From positions 2,759,001 through 2,823,000 of the forward strand of contig OZ037769.1 of the NCBI GenBank assembly GCA_964035545.1: a DNA stretch of 64,000 nucleotides. The letters run 5' to 3'. Below, in pieces: positions 40,701 to 50,500 of the stretch; the stretch's first letter is position 1, and the number at the start of each line of letters is the position of its first letter. Source of the stretch: Bugula neritina. Its lineage: Eukaryota; Bryozoa; Gymnolaemata; Cheilostomatida; Bugulidae. Both the position numbers and the translations under genes were made by a program. The notes under the pieces were generated by a model. That model was not told where the DNA came from. It searched no databases and saw only the letters and a list, made by a program, of their open reading frames with translations.

Positions 40701-43195
40701 TGTAATTAGTTCATGTTACTTTATAAAATATCCTTAAGTTGGTCAAAGAATATTTTGAAAAGATTTTCTCATTCATATCATTAGAAGACTTATAGTTTAC
40801 TTATTTCAACCAGTGCTGCTTTATAAAAAGGCTGAGCTGTATTGTCTTTCATTATTCTGTGTATTAAAATTTTTTTTAAAATAAATACATATTCTAGAGA
40901 AATTTACATAAGCTGGGAAAGCTTTTCCCTAATGCATTATAGCTTTTCATGTATCATCACAGCTATGCCAGCTATATTATGCTTTTTCCACTTTCATTAT
41001 GACTACTATACAATATCTAACCTTTTTGACTGGTATAAAAACCTGGCATTTTCATTATCTTTACTTGGTATTTTGCAACCTGCCACTTGCAACTTATAAC
41101 TTATGATGTAATGGTTTCACATTGCTATTTTCTTTCAGTCTGTGGCAATAAAATATCTCTATACACTTAAAACACAACACATATTCTAGGGAATTTCTTT
41201 TCATAATTTCATCTTTACTTAGTATTTTGCAACCTCCCACTTGCAACCTGCCACTTGCAACTTATAACTTATGATGTAATGGTTTCACATTGCTATTTTC
41301 TTTCAGTCTGTGGCAATAAAATATCTTTATGTACTAAAACACAACACATATTCTAGGGAATTTCTTTCATAATTATGTATTGCTCTGGCAAATCCTTTGC
41401 TAAATTCAAATTTATAGTTTTTATTAACATAGGGTGTTGGCTAGCACTGCATATCTTTCTAAATAAATTATGTTGTTTTTTAACTCTGCCATGTCTAAAC
41501 TGTGAACACACTTATATTAACTGTATGTATAGTAAGTACAGTTTTACTTGCTAAAATATGTGTTACAGAATCTATCAGTTCCATAATAATTATCAGCATG
41601 CCATACTAACCCATATAGTGTTGATATATTAATTCATCTAGCTGTAAGAGTAACTACATAAAATGTACAACTATACATAAAATATAATATTTACATCAAT
41701 TCATAATAAAATATATGTTATCTTAATATAATATGTTGTAGGTGAGAATTCAAGCATAGCCTTAATTCCGTTACTTCTACTGGACAGGGGGGTGTCTGAT
41801 ACTAAAGTAGCTTTTTGTACGGGAGTTGTGGGCTCTCTCGCTACTATATTTGGTAGTTTAGTTGGTGGCGTCATCTTGAAACGGTGAGTTTAGTTATAGT
41901 ACTGAGTACTAGCACTTAGTACTAATAGTGAGTACTAGCACTGAGTACTGACTAACACTGATTACTAATAGTCAGTACTAGCACTGAGTACTGACTAACA
42001 CTAATTATAGAAAAGTTAAATGTTATACTAGAAAGTTCTTGACAATTGTGCGTTGCAAAAGCTAAGAAAACTTGAAGCGGTTTGAGTTAAGTGTGAGTGC
42101 TATAGTATACAGGAGAGAGGCTTTGGTATTGAAACGATATATTCAACATAGTACTTCAGTTTGGTGCAGTTGCTATCACAACTGAAATATCCAGATCAAC
42201 GACAATAGCATTAACTTGTGTATACTTTCAGGTTTTCCTCTCATTTGTCCAGCTACATGCTAAATATTGGTAGAGTATTCACCATGGCCTGCATTACTAT
42301 ACTCGTCGGCAACTTGCTTTCAGTGACAACTACTCAAGACAATAATTATACAGGTGAGAAAACTCTCATCTCAGTAAATGACTGTAATATATGTGTGATT
42401 TGTGGGCCATATATGTCAAGATGTCACACTGTAGTTTGTATGCCCAAAATTTTCTACTATCTTTAAAATCACCATCTCTGTGCAGCTTTTGTGGAGAATT
42501 AGAATTCTGAGGTATTTTTTCATCCTTTACATGCTACTAGTGCTGAAATGCTTTACTTGTAGATATATTAAAATATGCTTGTAGATATATTGATAAGCTT
42601 GTAGATATATTGATATGCTTGTAGATATATTGATATGCTTGTAGATATATTGATATGCTTGTAGATATACTGATATGCTTGTAGATATACTGATATGCTT
42701 GTAGATATACTGATATGCTTGTAGATATATTGATATGCTTGTAGATATATTGATATGCTTGTAGATATATTAATATGCTTGTAGATATATTGATATGCTT
42801 GTAGATATACTGATATGCTTGTAGATATATTGATATGCTTGTAGATATATTGATATGCTTGTAGATATACTGATATGCTTGTAGATATATTGATATGCTT
42901 GTGCTGCGTGCAGCTCTTTCTAAGTGGCGTATCAAGTATATTAACTTTCTCTTGGATGATGCACCTATCCCAGAATGCACCAGCAAGTATACAGTCGACC
43001 AATTACACAGCACTAGCCACCAGTGAGATACTTGGCAAGCTGATCTTCGGCTCCTTTATTGGTTACCTACCAGAATACGCCGGCTATCAGCTGACTTTCT
43101 ACGCACTGTTGGTATTAGTGGTTGCAGTAGCCTTTGTGACTTTCTCTACACCAAAATACCTCAGGGGGTTGGGGTGTCCTAAACAAACATCGTGA
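31726..43195 (+). CDS. MFSD3: MFSD3-type major facilitator transporter
   Basis: Multi-pass membrane protein of the major facilitator superfamily, close to the acetyl-CoA transporter SLC33A1 branch; the substrate of MFSD3 is not settled. Exons: 31726-31887, 39054-39327, 39763-40044, 41742-41883, 42232-42353, 42885-43195; total 1293 nt (430 aa; human 412). Diagnostic blocks are FLQGMPYGIQ near the N-terminus, LLWAPLVDKHG, VQDISVDALAV, GNVAQVTGYKVGG, IALIPLLLLDRGVS and a C-terminal ATSEILGKLIFGSFIGYL. Start ATG at 31726 is the family start (M-x-TM1). The acceptor of the last exon is inferred by phase to be the final unit of a 20-bp array (GTAG|ATATATTG at 42885). Intron 1 is 7.2 kb and contains another gene on the opposite strand. 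Confidence 0.92.
34410..37334 (-). CDS. Small two-pass membrane protein with PPxY motif, possibly dispanin (CD225)-like
   Basis: Exons on the minus strand: 37334-37298, 35931-35611, 34564-34410; 513 nt, 170 aa, phases consistent. The N-terminal part (about residues 1-90) is polar and Pro-rich with PPAY, a PPxY motif that binds WW domains of NEDD4-type ubiquitin ligases, and a CGC cysteine pair. Two hydrophobic segments follow (about 91-118 and 138-157), separated by a short polar loop AQDGYKDITDKYKNAAS. This topology, a VW at the start of TM1 and a D[IV]T-x5-A pattern in the loop, recall the CD225/dispanin family, but the similarity is weak and I do not claim it. No upstream in-frame ATG is visible in exon 1. 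The gene lies wholly inside MFSD3 intron 1. Confidence 0.78.
35030..35445. repeat. 20-bp array TAATATAATAATATAACTC
   Basis: About 20 copies of a unit reading AATATAATAATATAACTCTAG or CCAG. It sits in an intron of two genes at once: MFSD3 intron 1 (+) and intron 2 of the nested gene (-). A higher-order repeat is visible: the order of CCAGC, CTAGC and CTAGT variants from 35090 recurs from 35270. Confidence 0.93.
37442..37516 (-). promoter_or_regulatory. Candidate promoter of the nested membrane-protein gene
   Basis: Upstream of the ATG at 37334 the minus strand has a TATA-like TTTAAATA (plus 37509-37516) and two CACGTG E-boxes (plus 37442-37447 and 37499-37504), 57 bp apart. The spacing of the TATA-like element to the ATG (about 175 nt) would leave a 5'UTR of about 145 nt. 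Motif match only. Confidence 0.35.
38160..38375. repeat. 30-bp minisatellite (CACCTGTATGCAGTGTCATA)
   Basis: About seven copies of a 30-bp unit in MFSD3 intron 1. Because 30 is a multiple of three, both strands show repetitive open frames (for example MTLHTGDSIT units on minus); there is no sign that these are translated. Confidence 0.92.
40045..40245 (+). repeat. ACACTATACACTTAC-type decayed array
   Basis: Imperfect 12-20 bp units immediately after the MFSD3 exon 3 donor (40045). Copies vary in length and sequence. Confidence 0.75.
40842..41204 (+). mobile_element. Interspersed repeat, plus-strand copy
   Basis: A segment with GCTATATTATGCTTTTTCCA, then ...CTTTCAGTCTGTGGCAATAAAA. A reverse-complement copy lies at about 60880-61170 (GCTATATTATGCTTTTTCTA and TTTCAGTCTGCGACAATAAA in the same order at similar spacing). 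Both have short ORFs reading AILCFF. No recognised transposase or reverse transcriptase, so it is probably a short non-autonomous element. Confidence 0.7.
41213..41372 (+). repeat. Tandem partial duplication of the interspersed repeat 3' end
   Basis: Repeats the preceding 41061-41204 almost exactly, from TATTTTGCAACCT through CTTTCAGTCTGTGGCAATAA to ACATATTCTAGGGAATTTC. It also contains a further internal doubling of CCACTTGCAACYTG. Confidence 0.85.
42555..42900 (+). repeat. 20-bp array overlapping the MFSD3 exon 6 acceptor
   Basis: About 17 copies of GTAGATATATTGATATGCTT, some with ATACTG. The last copy provides, by phase, the acceptor TTGTAG and the first bases of exon 6 (42885). After it the sequence changes from CTTGTAG to CTTGTGC, which removes the in-frame TAG present in every earlier unit. 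Long minus-strand ORFs here are repeat artefacts. Confidence 0.92.
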
Positions 43196-43278
43196 TGTTG
43201 TAGAAGGGATTGGGAAAGGCTAGAGCAAACCTAGACTGCAAAAGTGATAAAGTTCGAGACAAGCCAACACGTTTTTAA

Positions 43279-43284
43279 AATAAA
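43279..43284 (+). terminator. Candidate poly(A) signal of MFSD3
   Basis: AATAAA 84 nt after the MFSD3 stop codon. Confidence 0.65.
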
Positions 43285-43648
43285 TTTAAGAATTTGTCAG
43301 TATTTTAGTGGATATTTCAAAGTGATTTTGATTTCCCCCCTAAATCTCTGTGCTATTTTACACACAATGTTTCTCTATCATGTGTTGGATTTTTCCTTGC
43401 AATAGTATTAAATATTGATTTTTCTAAGACATAATTTTATTCAATTTTTTTACTAGACTCATGCGTAATTTATATTCATTAGAGCTTCGTTTGCTCAAAG
43501 ACAAATAATTTAAATATGGTTAGACAAACAGTGGATGATTTTTTAAACCAGCTACTATACGTGCTATAAAGATAAAACTGGAGTTGTCATTCCATGAATA
43601 AAATATATTTAATAATATAAAACCTAAAAATAAGTTCCTAATAGCTTG

Positions 43649-43654
43649 TTTATT
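43649..43654 (-). terminator. Candidate poly(A) signal of the GGACT-like gene
   Basis: AATAAA on the minus strand about 90 nt past the stop of the cyclotransferase. The two genes' 3' ends converge within about 370 bp. Confidence 0.6.
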
Positions 43655-43744
43655 TGCACCTTGGCAGCAAAATAGATAATTATGAAATCAGCCGTATTAC
43701 AAAAATATCAAGCAGCATATTAAACTTGAAAATTGTCACACAAG

Positions 43745-45391
43745 TCAGCATTTTTTTACCTCATCTTTCAGAGAGCTGGGAACACGATCAACCTTAGCAA
43801 TATACTGTTTGTTGACGGCCCCATCACTGTATCTGCTGTAGAATGGGCTAGCTTCCAGCAAGCTTTCCTTAAAGTTAGGTAGTAAATAACACCACGCAAG
43901 AGTAGTGATATCTTTGCTGGAGTTGTCTTCTTTCAGCTGTAAATGTATATACAAGTTTTAACAAAAAGCTATATTTAGCATATGAAGAGAATAAGATAGT
44001 GTGATCCAACAATCTAACAGAACCTCCAACATGGTTGAAGTGTCGGAACATAATTTTCTTTAGGAATTTAATTAATAAGTACAAAATATGCTTTGTGAGT
44101 TATGAATAAATGCAATATAGAAATACCATGAGATAAGCATACCCCCATCAGCGAATATTTATTCATGTGTAGGCTTTGGATTAAACACTTATAACTTAAA
44201 CTAATATATAGCTTATTCATTGTCGCATGGTTATATAAATATTCTGCATAAAAAGTGAGGTGAAAACTCACAAAGAAAATCACATTAAAATCAATTTCCG
44301 TAAGTTTTCATACAAAAATTTTAGCGCTGCATCAAGAACGCTATGGACATACAATAAGATAATTATGAATGAAGATATGTGTGCTATCTCCTACACTGAT
44401 TTACTAGTGAGAAAGAGGTAAATTATTAAAAATGCTTTAGGAGACAACACCCTCTATCTATCATAGAATATTTTTAAATATATTTCATGGATCCAATTAA
44501 GCTATTTAAACAGATATAATAGAACTATTTGGTCTCTACATAATACAGCTTGACTTATGATGCAGTAAGACACACTTAAATACAAACATATTCAATATTT
44601 TCAGAGAATAAACACATATTACACAATGATGCGCTTACCAACACGTGTGTGCAGTACTTACAAGTTGTATAGGAATCTCAGATCGTACGTAGAGGTTGGG
44701 GTGATCTTCTAATTCATCTAACTTTTTCATGATTGGCCACGTCACTTCGTATAACTCCCCGTAGACTTGCTGCAATTACATGAGACATGCAACTGGTGAA
44801 TAATAAGTGAGTGATTTGCAGCAAATATCAGTGCTGGTGTGTTAACAGAAAAAATGGTACACAGCAAGAAAGAAAAAAAAGAACAAGGAGAGAAATTAAA
44901 AAATTGCTAGTATTGTACTAATCACAAACAAATGTATGAACTAAAGTTGTTGAGCAGTTTGCAGATAATAAAGTTATAGGAAGTTATAAGAAGTCACAAA
45001 GTGAAGAATTGAATAAGTTTGTTTCTACAATCTAAGTGCTTTATAGATCAGATGTAAACTTACTTCTCCTTGTCCTGTCCTATCCAATAAGAATGGGACA
45101 TTAAAAGAACTTCCAATAACAAGAGGTCTTTTATCAACGGTCACAGCATAACCTATAGAGAAATTACCTAGCAGTTACTTTTCAACTCTAGTAGTTCATT
45201 ATAATCTATGCAAGTTCATTGAATCCGAAACCTCAAGTAAAATTTCAATTTTTTTGCTGCTAACCTTTGAACTTAGCTGCTTCATCATCCTGACTGAAAT
45301 CGCTTTCATTGCCTTTCGCTAAGGCGTTACCTAAGAGGTGGTGATTTGGGTGGCCTGTTTGGAGTGTACCATAAACAAACACAGAGAACAT
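43745..45391 (-). CDS. GGACT: Gamma-glutamylamine cyclotransferase-like (AIG2/GGCT fold)
   Basis: Enzyme family that releases 5-oxoproline from gamma-glutamyl amines such as gamma-glutamyl-lysine left by transglutaminase cross-links; cytosolic. Exons on minus: 45391-45265, 45152-45064, 44769-44662, 43936-43745; 516 nt, 171 aa (human 153). The N-terminal VFVYGTLQTGHPNH is the substrate-binding [VY]YGTL loop of the fold. VYGELYEV at about residues 74-81 places a Glu (about E77) where the catalytic Glu of the family sits (GEVY in human). LDELEDHPNLYVR matches the human LDDFE...LY.R stretch. The protein lacks a signal peptide. The C-terminus ends DEVKKC; GAG|GTAAAA just before the stop could instead be a donor to a further exon. 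Confidence 0.9.
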
Positions 45392-47518
45392 TCTAAACCG
45401 GTTTAGATACAGCGCAATCTGCCAAATCAAAAAATAAAAATACACATTATTATCGCTAATATAAGAAATTTAGTTGCAAAAATTTCAACGCACGAAACAC
45501 AAGTAAAAATTTCAAAAAACACTTATGTGAAAAAAAGCTATCAATATAATGATATTAGCACTAGGATCATCAACAGTATTAAAAAGGTAGAATAAATTTG
45601 ATGCCTAGCTGTTGAAGGTTTCACAAATGAGCTACTTCAATCCTAGCGAAAATAAAAATCCATAAGGATAATAGTAATGAGAGCTGCTAGTGCTATAAAT
45701 AAGCTACGTGTCTATAAAATAAGAAGTTATTGATGTGTACAATGGTAAGATTTTGGTAACCATATTCACAATTAGACAATGATTATTAGTTTCACAATCA
45801 TAAGCTCAATGATGAATCATGGTGAGTAGGATACGTAACCTGAATAACAAACAAGAGTAAAACTGCAATTTGTTATAAGTTAGCAAGTCAACAAAAATAT
45901 CTATATTTATACTATGCTTATAGCTGGACTCTGATTCTGTTTTGATTTCAAGTGAAAACTTCAAGATATTTAAGACTGCTACTTGAAATTTAAACATAAA
46001 TCTTAACTTAATTACAAACCTGAAATTATCCAAGTATTTATATAATTATAATTTACATTTACAGTTTTAGCTTTTGCAAATGCAGTTAGTGGCTACGATT
46101 ACTGAGTAAAAAATCAATAATAATCAACTAAATTACAAATATATTATTGAAATAATAATGATTATCAACATATTTATAAATTAAAAAAGCCAAAGCCTAT
46201 TTTTAATCTAGCCTTTTCAAAATCAATGTTGGGCTTGCCTTTAGTTTGAGTTTCAAAGTCAAAGTGTCAGACTCAGTAATCGCCATAATCACCGTGGTAA
46301 CTTTACTGTTTAACTTACAGTTAGCTAAGTTACTAGCACTAGCAGTATGAGTATCACTAATGACTACGAATAACCATGATCATTACATAAACAATTACAT
46401 AAACTATAAATATAACTATAAGAAAATCTCAATCTGAATCTCAAACTCAAAATCAATCTGAATCTCAATCTGCGTTACTGTTAGTAATTAGTAATACTAA
46501 TGAGATGCTAACAGCAACAGTGAGTGTGACTGTGAAGTTGATTTTTTGTTGTCAAAGACAAATGTAATACTAATAGTAATTATGTATTGTAAATTTCTAA
46601 ACTAAAACTAAAAGTAAAACTATAAATTATAAATATATAAGATTGTCTACAGAAAATCAACTAGATGTTTGAATCTAATCAGCGTGAATATTAAAAGTTG
46701 AACTGTAATTAAAACAACATATTTTATAATCATATTACTTAATCATAAGATCTAACAATGATGTAGCTTACATTATTATTATTATAATAATTTAGTATTC
46801 ATAGCAATAAATCATTCATTGACCCAGCCCCTTTCATTTTGCCGTTGGATCAGTAAGTTTACTAAGAGAAAAACGCAAGTGGTTACATTCACAATATATC
46901 GGTCAAAGAAACGACGTTATTACATCGATCTTATGCGAAGTTTATATTGGCTGAAATGTTTAGAAGCAGACTAATCAAAGTGTCGCACTCTCTCTATAGG
47001 TATACAAAGCTTTGTAATGTAAATCCTGCATTTGTTACAAAGAATAGTGTCATCCGTAGCCTACATTGCATAGCAAAAATCGAGCTGAGAGTAAAAAGCA
47101 ATTAAACAATAAAAATGTGCAAGATTTACTGTGAACTCAGAACTCAAAGAACAATTTCGAATACCACAGCAAAGGTTTTGTTTTGTTTAGAATATATGCG
47201 TGAATGTTTGTATACTAGCAAATTTATTTTTGGTATGTGGGATCAAATAATGGATCAAAAGTGTTTTTTATTTCTCTGCATACTGTTACACCATTGCATA
47301 TATAATATTACAGCTATATATATGACATAGTATATAAACACAATAAATTCATTACAAAATTAATATGTTTCTACATGACTACACAGTAAACTATTTGCTT
47401 TGCAAACATATTTTACAATATTTACACAGAAATAGAATTATAAATTAATTATATATAAGTGTTCTACAAGGATAGGTGAAGGAACAACTAAAAACTATAA
47501 AAAGAGTGATTAGGCCAA
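45392..47518. other. Intergenic region between GGACT-like and C2-protein genes
   Basis: No exon recognised. About 46260-46640 is drifting short-period sequence (AATCTCAATCTGAATCTCAA, AACTAAAACTAAAAGTAAAA). The rest is AT-rich and featureless to the eye; it should contain the GGACT promoter and the C2 gene's 3'UTR. Confidence 0.55.
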
Positions 47519-50500
47519 TCAAATCTGACATATGTAGTTTATAGGCCCGCCCACTGAGCTGACACGCCCCCATATAGTGTCAGTTCCTTCGTATGACTCC
47601 AAGTACGGGCCGAAGATCTCCCTGCCAATCAGAACATCTTGTCGCAGCAGACTTCGCTCCATCAAGTTCACCACCAGTATCAGTTCATCTAGCTTTGCTG
47701 ACCCCAGGTCAAACACGAGCTGCTTGTTGAAGCTGTATGTGAGGCAGGTTTTTCTAGGTAGAACTTGTGAGGATTTTAGACTTTTTATCTTTTTATATTT
47801 GTGGTACATCGTAGCTTTAACATACACATCTGCAAATAAAATATTTATAACATAGCGAAACTTTTTTTGGGTATTGTTTTTGCAATGAATTAAAATGTAA
47901 AAGTTTTTCTTATCATGAGGAATGCAATTTAATGGTATGATAAATATTATAGTATTTAGTCTTATACAAGATTTCAATTTAAAAATGTTTTTAAATAGAT
48001 AATAGAGCAGTAATTTCACATGTAAGTTATCTTCGTAAGAAAATATTCTCACAATTTTATTATATTTTGAGAAAAAGTGGGAAAATATGTTCATATTTAA
48101 ATTAAAAATTTAACCATTTTAACAAAAATGCTTCAATTAAATATACATCATTATGAATAGATATTTTTAATTTATCGATGTTTGAAATTAAATTTTTTTA
48201 GCAGCCATTTTATTAGCTGCATACATAATCATTGCTTATTATGAATATATTTTTTGTTAAACCAATTCAACTATGCATATAAATAGCATTGCATTAAACC
48301 AATTATAGAATGAATTTGCAGGAATCTCAACTCATTGTATCTACTTGATTTTAAGTTCAATATAATTAAATATTCTTTTATTATTATCAGCTTTGAGCTT
48401 TTATATCTTAATAATAAGTTATTTAAATCGTGAACGCTGATTGGTTGCTAATGTTTTCACCTGACAATCATTCTACTTTATTTTATTTGATATTATGGTA
48501 TATCTTATTTATAGAATGTAATATTCAATTAGTTCTAGCTTTAAAGGTAATCTGTATATACCCAATGAAAAGACCGTTTACAGCTATTATCTCAGTCATA
48601 AGCATATTGAGCAAAAATACCAAAATACAGGTTAAATTACACAACGTACGGTTATCATAAAATCTGTTGATATTGGAGATCTCCAACTTGTTGATGGTGA
48701 GCAGAAATTCTAACTTCTGGATGTCATGTTCTAAAGTCACTAAAAGGGAGGCACCTATTGCACTTTCCTGAGAACAACAATATAAAATTTATATGATGTG
48801 TTGTAAGTAATATAATAATATGGCTTATATTAGATATAATACAATGTTATACACGGCATAATTATATTAAATTAAAAGAATCCAACTTAATTGTAGTAGT
48901 TTGTGTGCTTTGATATATATTACCCAATCATAAAATTAAATTTCAACATTAAGCTGTCTATTTGATGGAGTTTTTTATTTGTTGCTATGGTAACTGTTGC
49001 TATAGCATCACAGTAATTTTCTAAAGCAAGCTTTGATCAAATACACATTCCTATAAATGTGTAACTAGAAAAAAATATTTAAGTAATTTTGCAAAAATAA
49101 CCATTACCAAGTATTACACCCTCTTTAACTAGTAAGTTGAACGATTAGTGTTAATGTACTATATATAGTAGTCTATCACAGCACTAAACTTTCAGCTTAC
49201 TAGTTAAAGATTGTGCAATACTCTAAATTAGTTGTACAACATGGCTGAAGTACCTTGAGTTGCCTACTCAACATCTTGGCCTGCTCACGTGGAACTTCCT
49301 TACACGCCTCTTTGTAATCATCGGAATCTATATGAAGTTTAGTAGTGCCATGAGCCAAACAGATATCCTGACAGCTTGAATCTAACAGTATCACCTCCAG
49401 CACTGTTCCTACATCCAACAATGTACAAAATTCAGTACAGTATGCAACATTTAAACAGATATAACCACATAATATAATGTAGCATTTTTAGCACCACTTC
49501 TGCAATTTTGATATTTTACATAAAAACACACGCATGGCTCAAACCTACAGAAATAATAGCAACTGGCATTTGAAATAGAACGATTAGATTTTTTTCCAAA
49601 GAATTAGTCAATCTCTTGGCTCACCGATTGGCACACAGATGTTCTTATCGATGTCGAGACAGCCAGAGTTTGTTGTTGAGTCGATAGTTTCAATCTGTCG
49701 TCCGTCAGTATTGCTTCGAATCACGCATCTCATCCGAATGTTATCATTTAGTTTGGGTAAGTTTTGTACACAAGACAAGTGCAGTTTCACTCTGAAAATA
49801 CAATTACAAAATTCTAACTCTGGCAATAATACAGAATTTTTAAAAATGCACATTTAGATTTGAACACATTTATCAACAATGTATATTTTGCATGAAAGTC
49901 TTGTCTAACATTTGACTTAAAATTTAAGATAGTTGAGAAAGAAAAAGATGCCATTAATAGAGTTTAAAGCCTGATTATCTACAAACCTGACTATTGGTGC
50001 AAACTGTATTCTTATCAACTTCCAACTCAAGAAAGGAAGGCTGAATAATAAACTTACTAACAGCCCTTTTTACATCATGAAATCTGAGCACAATTAGCTG
50101 CACTTATGAAGCTGTGATTACAGCTCATTGCAACAAGACAATAATATCACTAAATCTATTTATTATATGAACTAATATTACTCTATTGGCAGCAATTATA
50201 TAACTACCTTACTTTATAAGTATTACTTACATATAATATATGTAAGTAATACTTATATTAGTATATTATACCACTAACATATATACTACTTATATATATA
50301 TATTATAATACTTGCATAATATATACTATATAGCACTTGTACACCTACTGTGACATATTGTATCTACTGTATATCTACTGTATATCTACTGTATATCTAC
50401 AGTATATCTACTGTGATATACAGTATATCTACTGTGATATACTGTATATCTACTGTGATATACTGTATATCTACTGAGATATATTGTATCTACACTCACC

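Noticed and set aside
42908-42913. GTGCAG as the acceptor of MFSD3 exon 6
   Set aside because: It would put the exon in the wrong phase after exon 5 and read into a stop; the GTAG at 42884 restores the frame that encodes the recognised MFSD3 C-terminus.
42537-43013. Long minus-strand open frames (158 and 144 aa) of IYLQAYQYIYKH repeats
   Set aside because: They are translations of the 20-bp array antisense to MFSD3 intron 5 and exon 6, with no non-repeat coding content.
47519-48094. 191-aa minus-strand open frame
   Set aside because: Only 47829-47519 is coding (last exon of the C2 gene); the rest is intron read-through upstream of the TTTGCAG acceptor.
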